Assembly: GCA_034190875.2 (NCBI GenBank) | Contig: CM067357.1 | Span: 1,421,193-1,485,192 of the forward strand | DNA: 64,000 bases | Origin: Urechis unicinctus | Lineage: Eukaryota; Annelida; Polychaeta; Xenopneusta; Urechidae | Direction of reading: 5' to 3' | Shown: positions 21,641-33,945 of the stretch, piece by piece | How the letters are laid out: every line of letters begins with the position of its first letter | Numbering within the stretch: position 1 is the first letter of the stretch | Made by a program: the position numbers and the translations under genes | Notes under the pieces: generated by a model | What the model saw: only the letters and a program-made list of their open reading frames with translations | Database searches by the model: none | Told to the model about the DNA's origin: nothing

Positions 21641-23333
21641 ATCAGGTTTCATATCGTTTCATATAAACGGTATGAAACTATCTGGGGAATAAAACTTTTA
21701 TCTTTCGACATGGCACAGCCAATTCAAAACGATATTCCATGAAAACGTAAATTTGCCTTCCCTTCTAACATATAAACCCACTGTGTTTCGAAGACAGATT
21801 ATGCTACTGCCAACCTGACAAACCCAACAGGACCTAATGTGTATCTCCTTGGGTTTCTGACCATGAAAGTTTTGTCAGGCTTGCGTGTACGGCATCCTCA
21901 CACACAGGTGAACCAGAATTGAGTGAGGAAACTTATTCCCAAACGAATTCAGTTCGAACTTTCCCTGGTGCACAGGAGTTGACTTGTCGGTATGTAAATT
22001 CACAGGTGGTATCTTAATACCAAAGAAATGCAATTTTTTATGGCTATTGCCTTAAATAAATGACATCTGATTTTGTCATGCTTTTCACGGAAATGTTCAC
22101 ACTAAGATTTTACAGTAATGTTCGGCTATCGATGAGGATTTGTACCGGACGTGCACCAGAAAAATATACCCATGTATAGGGAAAGGGGAAAAAATGTAGT
22201 TACCACTTTGTAGGACGATTGTCGCCTGATGCGTAAACACAAAAAAAGAGCAGTGTCGCGTCAGCAATGAGGTAGTATCCGGTAGGGTGTTGGGAAGGTA
22301 AGGTGCTACATTTATCTGGGTCACGGGCGATTGGTTGAGAGAGATGTCCTCGGGTATTTGAATCACTTTGAAGCCCTATCAGAGCGGATGGGACGTGTCA
22401 CTCAGTGATTGGAAACAGAGCAACGGTGGCTGTCAATACGACATTATGAGAGCGGCTTTTAAATGGGGGACAGAAAAACCACGCTACAACAATAGTTGGT
22501 GGGGATGTGATATCAATGAGTAATAGTGAGTGTCTGTTTCCGTATGCTAATATTCAGAGGGATAATGAACAAGTATACAAACGCCTTTATGATTCCCTAT
22601 GTAATGGTAAAGTGGGGAAAACAATTTATTTTGAATTTCGGGTCCATATGAGACTTAGCAGTAAATAAAAACATCATACATCAAAGTTTGTCAAATACCT
22701 TAGCGCTATTGCTAAGATGACTGACTGCTACTTCTAATTGCTGATGAGGGTACAAGATGGCACGGGCGTTGATCGGGTGCAAATGAATGAAGTTAAGACC
22801 TGTATGTAGTTTAGACCATCATTGTCGACCATTGCTGCAGTAAATCACGGAAAGTGACCTCACCTGATTTTATGGAGAGTGACCCCACCCGTATCGAGAA
22901 TCGCACACACTTTGCTTTCACGGGAAATGACTTTGATTGACTTCAAGAGAATCTCTTCCGCCTGTGATTCCGCCTGAATTGATTGCATATTGCCACTCCA
23001 ACCGATTTAACGAACAGTGTTTTAGTCCGATTTGAGGTGTGTGCCCCCAACTCCGCCCGGGGGTGCTGTCTTTCGCGGAATCATTCTTGTACACATCATT
23101 TCGTCAGTCGCGTGTCGTAAAGCTATCTTGTCCACGCCGCTGACTTGTCCAAAGCAGAGTACATCATCTCCGTGATACACCGTTCATGTAAATGCTAGGA
23201 TCGTATCTATTCGGTCCTTGCAAAAACGTCTTAATAGCGCTTATCGGCTGAAGCATCGCCGAGCAGGTGCGCGTGACCCGTCAGGCGTGTAGTCAAAAAG
23301 TAGGACATTTTTCTGCTTCGTTGAAAAAAAACC
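21641..23333. other. no gene recognised
   Basis: No supported coding region. The last few hundred bases may be the 5' flank of the SAP/SWIM gene. Confidence 0.45.
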
Positions 23334-24635
23334 ATGGCCGCCAGTCAACCTATGCTTAGTGTACATTTAAATGAAAATGACGTACCGGGGGCTGAATTTA
23401 GATCAACTAATGTTTATGGACATTCTACGCTTGAGTTAAAAAGCGGGTTCGAGTGCAGAGGGCTTTCGACAACCGGCAATAAACAGCAGCTGATTGAAAG
23501 GTACGCAAATAGTTAACCTGACACCAGTTGTTTTTATTTTGACTGAAATATAAACACAAAAGATTAAATAAGAAATACATTTTCCGTAGTTCATTGATTG
23601 ATTGTTTAAATAGTAAATTATCGGTCAAAACATTGGAGTGATACCGCAAGGGCGATATGTACTGTACATGTATTTCAATTCCATGTGTGGATGTGTTCTG
23701 GATTTTTTTGTGAATGAAATAGTGAGAAAAGAAACCTATGCCGATCTTTTTTGCTGTCACCATTTCAAATTGTAAAACTGCACAAGATCTCTAAAGCATG
23801 CTAAAATTAGTAGCAAATTATGCAAAGGCCATGATTACGGTCATGCACACTAATATTGTGAAAATTCCAATGTATGACCATTACTACATCTTATTCCAGG
23901 TGTATCACGTGGATCAATTCCAAGCAGTGGATGGGGGCAAATGGTACGCCAAGAAAGTACAGCAAGTTCTGACCCACGCCCATACCAGAACATCCCAGTT
24001 CTGCCCGTTAATGGCTGGGGTGCAGGAACACATCATAGCCAGTGTTACACTGTATGACCCACACACAAGGGATCCAGATACTAATATGTCAACAGACTTT
24101 AACACTGACAAACCAATGAAAAAGGGGAGACAGTTCTTTGTCAGTGGCCATGTAACCCAACTGCATGACATTAGGAAAGGGAACCATTAATTCTACAAAG
24201 CAGTTCTTCTGGCTTCATATGCCCAAAATGAACAGTACAATGTGAACGTAACTATGCACATAGAGAGTGCAAAAATTGTAGACGCATCGTGTGAATGGAG
24301 AGCATTGGTCATGGGAAGATGCAGCCATGTTGCTGCACTGCTGTTTGCGTTAGAGGATTAAACCATTCAGTTCGGATATGGTGTTCCCTCATGAACAAAA
24401 TAATCCCCAGCCAGCCCACACTCAACAGTATAGCAAGAAGGCCGCTCCAGATAGGATTCTTAAACATGATCCAATAAGCGATGAGAACAAATCCGCAGAA
24501 GCCGATGAATGGTTTATCATCCGCTTCATCTCCTCGTTGCCAAATACTGGTCAAAGGAATATGTTCAGTCATTTTCTTGAAATTAAGTTAGAGGACTATG
24601 AAGTTGACACGGACCTCCCTACAATTTGCTCTTGA
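23334..24635 (+). pseudogene. decayed SAP plus SWIM zinc-finger gene
   Basis: Exon 1 (23334-23500) starts at ATG after an ACC context and ends at GTACGC. It encodes a SAP-like helix-extended-helix, LELKSGFECRGLSTTGNKQQ then LIERY, a DNA/RNA-binding motif. A second block from a CAG acceptor at 23900 encodes DGGKWYAKKVQQVL and HIIASVTLYDP. It meets an in-frame stop at 24188-24190 and then resumes in the same frame with YNVNVTMHIES and a SWIM-type end GRCSHVAALLFALED. The SWIM CxC has become CEW, so one zinc ligand is lost. A downstream frame (24378-24635) continues with PDRILKHDPIS. This combination belongs to the SAP/SWIM/YqaJ-nuclease-like families expanded in invertebrates; the nuclease part is absent here. 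The lost ligand and the stop argue for decay. Confidence 0.65.
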
Positions 24636-25690
24636 CACGCATGCGTAAAACGTTGTTCTGCGTTTCGTGTATGGATGGTCAGAACTATGTTTAATGTTCC
24701 ATAAGCTACTTCTGTTTATTTTATCTTGTTGTAGTCGACATCCAATAGCTTGCATATATCTATATACTACCTATTGACACATACATTAGGGATAAGATCA
24801 CATGTGATACATTGAATGATCCGTAGCACGAAGAGATCGATAATATGATGGTAATCCTTGCCGCTAACATTGTTGTGGTTTCTTAATCAAATCCAAAGAT
24901 GTCTTAGAATGCGCAGGTATAAAAGGATACTGATCGCCACATAGAAGTATAGAGGTCAGAACTATCTGATAAACTAAGGGTTCTGATGCATTAGCCAAAC
25001 AAGTGATGTGTACTAAACATCAACCATGATACCGTCCATCTTTTTATGATGGCAGTGTTATATATGTGCACGGTTAGAAAGGTATAGAAGGCGATATGGG
25101 CAATCAACAAATTATGTACACAATTCCTCATTGTATCGGTATAAAATTCACACGAACGGCTTTTACAGTTAGCACTAAATAGTTAACTATGCAAACAATT
25201 AACAGTAGTCAATAGAAGAGTCTAGCTGTTCATTGTTTAATATGCTAACAATTAACAGCAGTCAACAGAAGTGTCAAGTTGTAAATTGTAAGCATAGTCA
25301 ACTAGTGGGAATTCTTAAGGTCAGATCGTGTCCCTACCAGTTTATACAACATATTGGATTCAGCACCAAATAATATAGTATCTCATTTTTGAGAAATGCT
25401 ACTGCTTATATATGAATCTGAAGGATTGATTACACTCTTATCGTAATTAATAAATGGTCCACATTTGAGATGAGGTCCGTTGTCATGCAAAACGAAACTA
25501 GAAGTCACACGTTATAACTGGTCCAGTACATGAGATGAATATGAATGGGTTTTAATGTGTACTTAGGATGGGATGGTTATCGGATGGCTTGATTGACAGA
25601 ATGACACCATGCCGCTGTCATTTTCATCGAATCAGTAGACTCATACTTATAGACCAACTCAAAGCACCACCGGAGGTTCATAGACGCCAT
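24636..25690. other. no gene; short direct repeat at 25189-25294
   Basis: Two imperfect 53-base copies (ATGCAAACAATTAACAGTAG at 25189 and ATGCTAACAATTAACAGCAG at 25242) are the only structure seen. Confidence 0.5.
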
Positions 25691-25813
25691 ACTTTTCCCG
25701 ATAGTCCCTTTTGCTGGGTGCATTTGTAAATGTGATTTTAGAGGTACAACATGTCGAAAGCCCGTTCCATAAATGTGACACTTATATACCCTCTTTCCAT
25801 TGTGCGTTTGTGT
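25691..25813 (-). pseudogene. single decayed C2H2 zinc finger
   Basis: Inside a 171-codon frame, TQTHNGKRVYKCHIYGTGF followed by LKSHLQMH keeps the finger spacing and both His, but the second Cys is Tyr. It looks like a relic of the zinc-finger family found at 31.4 and 53.5 kb. The rest of the frame has no recognisable domain. Confidence 0.35.
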
Positions 25814-27482
25814 TCGTGGCGTAAGATAAATGGCTTTATTCAAACATTTATTCATACGGCCGATAGCGCGCGTAATGCATGCGATCTTTGATTCCCACTC
25901 TTTCGGTTGACTACTGACATAATGCCCCAATGAGGCCAGTTGACAAGGTTTCTGTAGGTTCCGGAAAGGCATAACCTGGAAATATGGCACCGCCCTGGCC
26001 GCGTTTATAACAATACGGATGCTGTATCTGGACGACCCTGCCTCTCGCTGAGATTTCCTGAATCGGCCACCAGGGAAGATAAAAGCAAACAATCAAATGA
26101 TAATAACTAAACATTGTGATCAGTCTTGTGAGCTTTTTGTAAATTCTTTGCGATAGCTTTTGACTTTATCCTTGCATGAGTATGACCGTGCAATTACTGA
26201 CCACCCATCCAGCTGTTGTGTAGTAAAATAGGAACGCAACACCTGTCAAGCACGATGGTTTATCGGAGGGTTGTTGACCTCATAAAACGATGAAACTGGA
26301 AAACATGGACCATGTTGAAAGGAGGACTGCATTAATAATGGTACTGAGTAAAGAACAAAAGCACCCGTCGGAAGTGATCCACGTCATACATTGTATACCA
26401 AAGCAATGATCAATCACATATTCTGATTATTGTCTGGGTGGGTGTGGAATTCAACAACGCAAATGACGGGACAACAATCAGAATTCCCGGAATAATATAT
26501 GATAATTTAAGTTACAAATGGTACAAATGGTCGGTAAATGACATGGTCCAATTGGCGTAAGCAAAGTTAAATGGCGCACTGAAAAAATAATTAGAAGAGT
26601 ATAATAGCACTGAGTGTGACGACACTAGTGCACGTTGCTGCCTTATCCAAACTGGTACTACTACAATAGAGACTATGGGTGCCATCCTGCTTGCCATTTT
26701 ATTGCCTTTCAAATACACAGTTTCGGGTGAAAATATCATTAAAAGTTGTTTGGGTATATTTCTTTGTAGCGCATTTGGTACTGTTTTATTCACAAATTCA
26801 CCGTACTTTGTGTTGAAACTGTTAATTCCATGTCGTCATTTGTTTAAATATGATATCCACTGCATTTGAGACAAAAGGATCCACTGCTAAGTCAAATCAA
26901 TGGCATGGAACACAGCACCGCATCGATTTCGCGTCATGACCCAATTTCATACCATGGCATCCCAAATAGATGGCTATTACCCGAAGGAGAATACGTAGGT
27001 CCGAACAGCTACCCGGCTAATAAGGACATGTCAAATCCACACCCAAGCCCATCAGCTTCGCAGTCACGCACTCTAGACATTCTCTGATAGGTAAACGCAG
27101 ACAAACACTGTTAAATGTATCCATGGCCACGGTTTTATGACTCAATGACCCCAACTTATTCATTAAACTCCTGAATTCGTGCACAATTAGATTAACAGAG
27201 GCAATATTCAAATATCCTATGGTTAGACCTTTTAGCCAGAACGATATCCTAAAATGCTGTAAAACCCGGAAAAGACATTTGATCCAGCTGCCCTCTTCCC
27301 TTGGCTTCTAAGGGATGACACTGCAATAACTAGTGTCAATAACAAGGAAGATACTTATATTTATTTTCATATTTTCACATGGTTGTCGCTTGTGGTAAGG
27401 GTTATACTAACAGGGAGGCTGTCTGCATGGTGTAGTTACCATTAACAGCAACTGATGTGGTCTGGTATTCTGTGTTATATTC
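25814..27482. other. no gene recognised
   Basis: Nothing supported on either strand. Confidence 0.45.
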
Positions 27483-27695
27483 CTGGTAGAATGTCTTTGT
27501 GTCAGGAACAAACGAGCTGCACAAGGGGGTCGGTTATGGACCAACCCGGTCATCTCCAGACTGGATGCTTGCTTCACTGATTGGGGCCCTGAACAGCCTA
27601 ACAACTGGGAAGGTGGCCAGAACTGCTTGGTATTGGATTTCGATTTGACATTCAATGACATTTCATGCCAAAAACCGTTTCAGTTCCTCTGTTAA
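27483..27695 (+). CDS. C-type-lectin-domain exon (C-terminal half), partial
   Basis: The frame 27483-27695 ends ACFTDWGPEQPNNWEGGQNC, then LVLDFDLTFNDISCQKPFQF and LC before TAA. It has the W-x2-E-Q-P-N-N block, the penultimate Cys, ND and the final Cys pair of a CTLD. QPN replaces the mannose-type EPN, and WND has become FND. No clear upstream exon was found, and the 5' boundary is not fixed by a convincing acceptor. It is either the last exon of a lectin gene or a stranded fragment. It is on the opposite strand to the lectin-like exon at 1.6 kb and not part of it. Confidence 0.6.
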   Translation: MVECLCVRNKRAAQGGRLWTNPVISRLDACFTDWGPEQPNNWEGGQNCLVLDFDLTFNDISCQKPFQFLC

Positions 27696-30600
27696 AAGTC
27701 GACTTGGGATGGAACGATAATCCAGCCTAGCATCGATGACGTACTCAATAGCAGTCTGTGCTGAATCCAGAAAAGCAAAATTGATTTAAATGGAAGAAAT
27801 ACCCACAGCATGATTAAAAACTGACTATACATTGCGTAATTGTTAATGCTACACATATCATTGTTTGCTCATGCTCGATCATGTTCACAAACAACCGTAG
27901 CTAGTCTCAGGATATCAATATAAATCTTATGGTTTTGTCATCTGACACATCAGATAATATAGCCTGGGACTAGCTCGGATTCAATCATTGCCAGACAACG
28001 TCCACATTATAACTTCTCGATTCAATACATTTACCTGATTGCTGATCATGTTAATCGTACCATAGCACCATTGTATTCTAACCGTGTGTGTTACTCTCTG
28101 TTTATTTGATTGATTCCCATCATTTAAACTTTTCCTTAAATGCATTGGCGTATCTGTGTGGTGCAGAGATGCACACGATACGACGGAAGACTCCAGGTGT
28201 AGGTTTTAAAAAACAATATAAAATTGTTAATGCTATTGTTATTATCATAACATTGTTATGTATGTTACTATTATCACTATACTTATTGTTGAACATGTGA
28301 GTTGTGGGTCGATGTCGTGCAGGCTGGCCTATTTGCTAGAGGGTTGAAATCCAATCAAATTTAAATAAACACCCCCTGTGAGTTAATCCATGCTGCAACA
28401 TTTGTCTGCAGTATATGCGATTTTTCTCTGGCAGATATTGATCCTTTCACACGGATATAGATATCAGGACTGACCAATGTATAACAATAATTAATTGATT
28501 AATTAGCAACTTTCGATTTGCATTTGATTTCTGAACTCGCTAAAATCATACATGTTCTATATTGCCTCCGTTTAATGAACATATTTATTGGATATTTTGA
28601 CAATCACGAAACCACCTCTGTGGATGATAGCCTTCTAGGGTGTCATTCTCCTCACACTGACCAGGTAAGATGAGGATAAGTGTGCATTTGTTATCGCGTA
28701 CTTTACCATTTGCTGGCTAGAGCATTATGTCTGCTTATCTTATTTGATTTCTATGAGGAATTACATAGTTTCTCTGTGTTAGCGGTATATGGCCTTTTAC
28801 AAGTGTGCATCCTCCTAAAAGTTCTTACATTCTAGGCGCGTCCAAAACTCATCCAACAAATATCACATGAATACGGCCTACGTGTTCTTAGATTCACCAC
28901 TGCTATAAGCATACGGCCTCTCCAACGTGTGAGTAGGTTATTTTATCGTACCACAGTTAACAAGCAAGCAGGTACACTAGTTTGTCGAGACATCGGAAGT
29001 TTATTATCGCCTATATTAAAGATGGGGATGGGGCATTGTTCTATCACCGTCAGTAAACCCCCCCATTTCTATTGACAATAGTTGCACTATAAATATGCAC
29101 CATGCATAATTTGACCCTGGGCTCGAATGACAGACATCCGTGGTAGAGCAAGTGAACAAGATGGTTTTGGGTTAATAGACGTAGTGTCGACATGATGTAG
29201 TCATATTAAAGATTTGGTAGCAAAACCATGGGGCTGAATAGAAAATTATAAAAAAAGTGAGAAAATGCTGCTGAATCATTTGAGGCATTCACTTCTTCTA
29301 TCTTGTATAATATTATATCGATCTCAAGGATAGAGTGGTGACAAGATATGTGGCGCCTCGGTACATCTACATAACAGGTCGTGGAGTTTCTGAAATGCTA
29401 GCTCCAATAGGATAACTTCTTGATTCTGCTATACAAATATGGACATGTCATGTAGCTAAATGTTAACATAAAAGCAAACTTGCCGTTTTCATTCATGTCA
29501 ATCCAATGCATCTGACCCAAAACTTTATGGACAAAGAACAATATCCATTTTGCTGTAGGATTTGCACTTTAATTCACTCATTCATAATTTCAGCACTCTT
29601 CGTGGTTAGATTCCCTTGCTAGTCTGTTTGTGGTTGTCTCTGATTAAGTATGGTATTTATTCTTTCCTCGAAAATTTCTCCATTTTTTGGCCCCCGTTTT
29701 ACTTTTGTCACATACGCCAAATACTATGTGAACCTTTCTTACAGGGTTGGGTAAGGTTGTTAGACAACGTCTAATCAGGATTTTATCAAATAATAGCCTC
29801 GGTTAGATATATCTACCGAAACGCATCTGTACCAGATCCTATGAGCGGCGACTGCTGACAGCGATTCATAAATGCGAATGGTTCGATTCGCAAAAGGTAA
29901 TGCATGAAACAATGTACAACATTCATCAAAGTGAATTACTAACATTTATATAGCTGTCATCTGAATGTTCTGAACACAAGGTCACCAAGTAAATTTTCAT
30001 TTTTGAGTTGTTCACAAATGTGTGATAGTGTATTCGCATGCACCTATTTCATTATAATAAAGAACAAATTCGTCTCTATGTTTATTGCAATAATAACTGG
30101 TTACCTTGTCTTATAACTATATTTCCTCCTATATAGCTATACTCTTGTTATACTTATATTTCTTGGTTATTCGTATTTCTGCGCGCTCCTTCGTATATAG
30201 GAATATTGTAGCTGCTTGTAGTTGCTTGAGTGGGGACACTAGCCAGAGAAAACACACGAGTCCAGGAGTTGAGTTGTTGTTGGTTTATTCGAGTTTTGCT
30301 TATTAGCTTTCTCTGGAATCTCGGGTCAGAATCTTGTTCAGATACTTCGTCTCTTCGCTAGGTATTTCCCCCTGTACTTCCGCGAGGCCAGCTATTTTAT
30401 CGGGGTTCCGGCATTGGATTACGCTCGGAACCCCACCCACAGCTGGCCTCCCATTGGTCCAGGTATAGCCGGTCCCCCTTCACAAAGGTCAACCCCAACT
30501 GCTCACATGGGGCGTGGGCTCGAAGGGTCATTGGCCAATGGGAAAAGGTACCAACCAGGTCTATTATCAGGGTCACACCCCCGTCTTAAGGCGGAAGTAT

Positions 30601-31306
30601 CCCCGGGCTAGTGAAACATGTCGTGCTGAAAATGGAAAAGAGGGGGAGCGTTTCAAAAGTCAAAAGAGCTAGATTAATATCATAACACTTGAGGCATTCA
30701 GTCTCAATATACGTTGCTTGAAACAGTCAATATCGATTACATCACTTCACCCCCATCGGCGGCTATTTGTTGTGAACGGCTCCGCACCTTATTGGAGGTA
30801 TTCCTGCTTTGATTTCGGATATCAGCAAATGATGAAATATTCATTCTCAGTCGGACATATTCCTCTTATATGGGACACATCCCTCTTAAGTCAAGTAAGT
30901 TGTTGTCTAACATGCCATATGGAATTAAACATGCTCACAAAATCTCTCCAGAGTGTACGGTTGACTGGCGCATGTGAGTTTGCCTCACCCCCATAATTAT
31001 ACATCAAAGTCATACACAACATTAGCCGCCATAAAGTCCGCCACCCCCCCCCCCCCCCCCGGTCGTCTATGAAACATTCATACCATATTCACCCATTGAT
31101 GACATTCCCTTTATGGAGCTCATGTTGAGCATGGTACGGCTCAAATAACCAATACTATTGGATGAGAAGACATCACACACGGGCAGTTACGTTGTGTGTA
31201 CATATCATTGCCTTATAGGATACTGAGAAGATACCTTAATAATATTACATTCGTGAAACCCGAGACAGTGGGGGAATAATAACAATAGCTTTTATTCACA
31301 GGGAAT
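27696..31306. other. no gene; a GC-richer block and a poly-C run
   Basis: No gene is supported. A GC-richer segment at 30360-30610 (GGGGTTCCGG, CCCCACCC, CCCGTCTTAAGG) follows a TATATAGG/GTTTATTCGAG stretch and could be part of an old terminal repeat, but I found no partner copy. A C17 run sits at 31044-31060. Confidence 0.4.
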
Positions 31307-31398
31307 CATACATATATGCAAAACAAATGAATGTGCGGTTTTTCACCAACATGCCTTTTCACATGTTGTTTCAGAGGACTTCCACGAGCAAACGACTT

Positions 31399-32457
31399 TC
31401 AACAAGTGTCACATTTGTAAGGTTTTTCACCAGTATGCGTTCTCATATGCTTGGTTAGATCACTTGCATGAGCGAACGCCCATCCATAAGTGTCACATTT
31501 ATAAAGTTTTTCACCAGTATGTCCTTTCATATGTTGTGTCAGATGACTTCCAAGAGCAAACGACTTTTCACAAGTGTCACATTTGTAAGGATGTTCACCA
31601 GTATGCGTTGTCATATGCCTGGTTAGATCACTTCCACGAGCAAACGTCTTTCCACAAGTGTCACATTTATGAGGTTTTTCACCAGTATGCGCTGTCATAT
31701 GCCTGGTTAGATTACTTCCATGAGCAAACAACTTTCCACAATTGTCACATTTATAAGGTTTTTCACCAGTATGCGTAGTCATATGCCTGGTTAGATTGCT
31801 TCCACGAGCAAACGTCTTTCCACAAGTGTCACATTTGTAAGGATTGCCACCAGTATGCGTTGTCATATGCCTGGTTAGATCACTTCCACGAGCAAAGGTC
31901 TTTCCACAAGTGTCACATTTATAAGGTTTTTCACCAGTATGCGTTGTCATATGCCTTGTTAGATCACTTCCACGAGCAAACGACTTGCCACAAGTGTCAC
32001 ATTTATAAGGTTTTTCATCAGTATGCGTTCTCATATGCTTGGTTAAATCACTTCCATGATCAAACAACTTTCCACAAGTGTCATATTTGTAAGGTTTTCC
32101 ACCAGTGTGCGTTCTTTTATGCCTTTTTATATTGCTTCCACGAGCGAACGACTTATGATTCACAACATGGTTATTAAGAGCCCCAGATCGACTGAAAGCG
32201 ATGACAGCAGCCCCCTGTTCTTGGCGACCATTGGAAGAAATGTCAATGGGCGATGACTCCTCTGAGGTACCACATTCAATGCTCTCCTTTTTATAACTCT
32301 GGAGCAAAGCAAATTTGTCCGAGACAAGTTCACCTTGCATGCAAGAATATACATCATAGGCAGTATCAGGGGCCTCCAGTTTTATCACTGCTTTAACGTC
32401 TTCCATTCTGATGTATTCGGTTCCATCAGCTAGAATTTTCCTGTTACACATGGACAT
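31399..32457 (-). CDS. C2H2 zinc-finger protein, paralogue 1
   Basis: A 352-residue, apparently single-exon nuclear DNA-binding protein. ATG at 32457 follows an in-frame TGA; the third codon is also ATG and is the start shared with paralogue 2. Residues 3-40 form a conserved acidic module (EYIRMEDVKAVIKLEAPD). Then come ten fingers linked by TGEKPYKC. The first lacks Cys residues, the second and ninth each lack one Cys, six or so are intact, and the last is cut at CDTC by a stop. Downstream codons continue the finger (KSFARGSPLKQHVKRH), so GGA appears to have become TGA at 31399-31401. Most helices are RGSDLTR or RGSNLTR, predicted to contact GCG/GAG triplets. No KRAB or BTB is present. Confidence 0.85.
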   Translation of the reverse strand: MSMCNRKILADGTEYIRMEDVKAVIKLEAPDTAYDVYSCMQGELVSDKFALLQSYKKESIECGTSEESSPIDISSNGRQEQGAAVIAFSRSGALNNHVVNHKSFARGSNIKRHKRTHTGGKPYKYDTCGKLFDHGSDLTKHMRTHTDEKPYKCDTCGKSFARGSDLTRHMTTHTGEKPYKCDTCGKTFARGSDLTRHMTTHTGGNPYKCDTCGKTFARGSNLTRHMTTHTGEKPYKCDNCGKLFAHGSNLTRHMTAHTGEKPHKCDTCGKTFARGSDLTRHMTTHTGEHPYKCDTCEKSFALGSHLTQHMKGHTGEKLYKCDTYGWAFAHASDLTKHMRTHTGEKPYKCDTC

Positions 32458-33499
32458 GAATCAATAGCTGCTTTCATGTGATCTTTTAAAACCTCAAAAC
32501 TTTAAGGAAAGGGTGGTCTTGCATGGAAAATTATAATAATAAGCCATTGTTCCCCGTAAATGTGCGGCAAAATCCTTTCTCATCATGAAACAATGTATTG
32601 GAATGATCACCATTTATAAGTAATCAAATGTGCAGTCATCTATTTTCACAACATGTAGATATGTTGGCGAAAACTGCACTATCTTTTGGCACTATTTGTG
32701 CACGCATAATTAATATAGATGACTTTAATATACTGCTACTGATAGATGACTTATTTAACCATGAATTACTTGAAAACAATAACATTTTTAATTCGATGAT
32801 TCCACCAAACAACGATAGCACTAAGTTCATCAGCAAACAAAGGTACACAATGTGCTACATATTCGCCAGCCAAAAGCAGGATATTCTACATAACATGGAG
32901 AACAGCCTGATTCACTAGCAGTGAATAATACCCAGCCAACATCTGGTCATCACTTGCTGTCTCTTAAATCAGTGACCTAGATAACTACGGCCGGGAGAGA
33001 AGAGCCAAGGAAGGAACAAGGGTCTTTTTGACCGTCGCTTACATAAGCTGTGGAATCAAGACAATGCCGCTTTAATGAACTAGTGTACCTGATTAAATTC
33101 TCATTTGTATAACTAATCAGAGGAGGCTATAATAATTTATCAACGGATGCGCTGATTTATTAGTTTCAAGCCAGTAAACCAAGTCGACTGTGGTAAGCTG
33201 CCTCGGCATTGCCTGGGAATTCATAGGATATTCACACACAAAGTCTGCATTCAAGAGTAGATGGATAAAATACAGGGAAATCTACGTGGATGAAAAAAGA
33301 TTTCCCTAGGCCATGTCACCATCAGCATATAGACCGAACTAACGTTTGACATTTCTGAGCTCTCACCAATTTCGAGCGACAACGTTTCTCTAGCGAGCAT
33401 GCGGAATATATTTTGCAGACGGCACCACGGTGGCGAGACCGTGACCTAGTTTCGATATCACGAGGCGTCGATAATTTGGATACCCTACCCCAGCAAACA
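32458..33499. other. 5' flank of zinc-finger paralogue 1, partly duplicated
   Basis: The stretch 32640-33030 resembles 55260-55545 upstream of paralogue 2: CACAACATGTAGATATG-TGGCGA, GTGCACGCA, ATATTCG, GCCTGATT, AACTACG and GAGAGAAGAGCCAA-GAAGGAAC occur in the same order in both. No gene is seen in it. Confidence 0.6.
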
Positions 33500-33612
33500 A
33501 TGGGAAAGTGCCTGTTTGATGATAGATGGTTGACAGACAGGGCTTTGGTGAAGCGGGACAAGTATGACGCGTGCTTTGCGGTTTGCCTGAAAACATTCCG
33601 CCTCGGCACGAT
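33500..33612 (+). pseudogene. BED-like zinc-finger N-terminal fragment cut by a LINE
   Basis: ATG at 33500 opens MGKCLFDDRWLTDRALVK, then DACFAVCLKTFRLGTMG. The spacing W-L-x-D, C-x2-C, and F-x-L-x-x-MG is that of the N-terminus of BED-like zinc-finger proteins linked to hAT-type transposases (…C-x2-C-x(n)-S-x-MG…SH). The His ligands would follow, but the 3' tail of a LINE begins exactly after ATGG. The frame then reads into the LINE. The family call is tentative. Confidence 0.4.
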
Positions 33613-33945
33613 GGGTAAGATAAGTATAGGGTTTAACGGCACACCAACACTAGTGTGTTATACGGTGCCTACTTAAGGAGGGGTATATATGAGTACGAAA
33701 GGATAAGACGTCAAGGTTTACAACTAACTAAAAATTAAACCTATTAGCATTAATTGAATTTTATAAAATTGAACTATATTGAATGAATGAGAATTGTATG
33801 ATCTAAAATCTATAAAAAAAAGTCCAATTTCTCTTATGAATCCAAGTATCTTGAATGGATTCACCCTTTCAAACAATTCTGAAAGGGTTTGAACCCGGAA
33901 GCAGCGATTTCGGATCAAAATCAAATCAGCACATTCGATGAGGTA
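33613..33945 (-). mobile_element. I/Nimb-like LINE copy A, 5'-truncated
   Basis: The 333 bases match the 3' end of the large LINE at 36392-36720 (…CCGGAAG-CAGCGATTTCGGATC…AACGGCACACCAACACTAGT). They read in the same minus orientation and end in the GGTAAGATAAG tail. They abut the tail of copy B directly. Confidence 0.85.

Noticed and set aside
21151-21642. Gly/Trp-rich frames of 129-163 codons
   Set aside because: They are translations of the 37-base C-rich minisatellite.
30106-30611. LTR-like segment with a GC-rich end
   Set aside because: No second copy, no primer-binding site and no internal retroelement sequence nearby.
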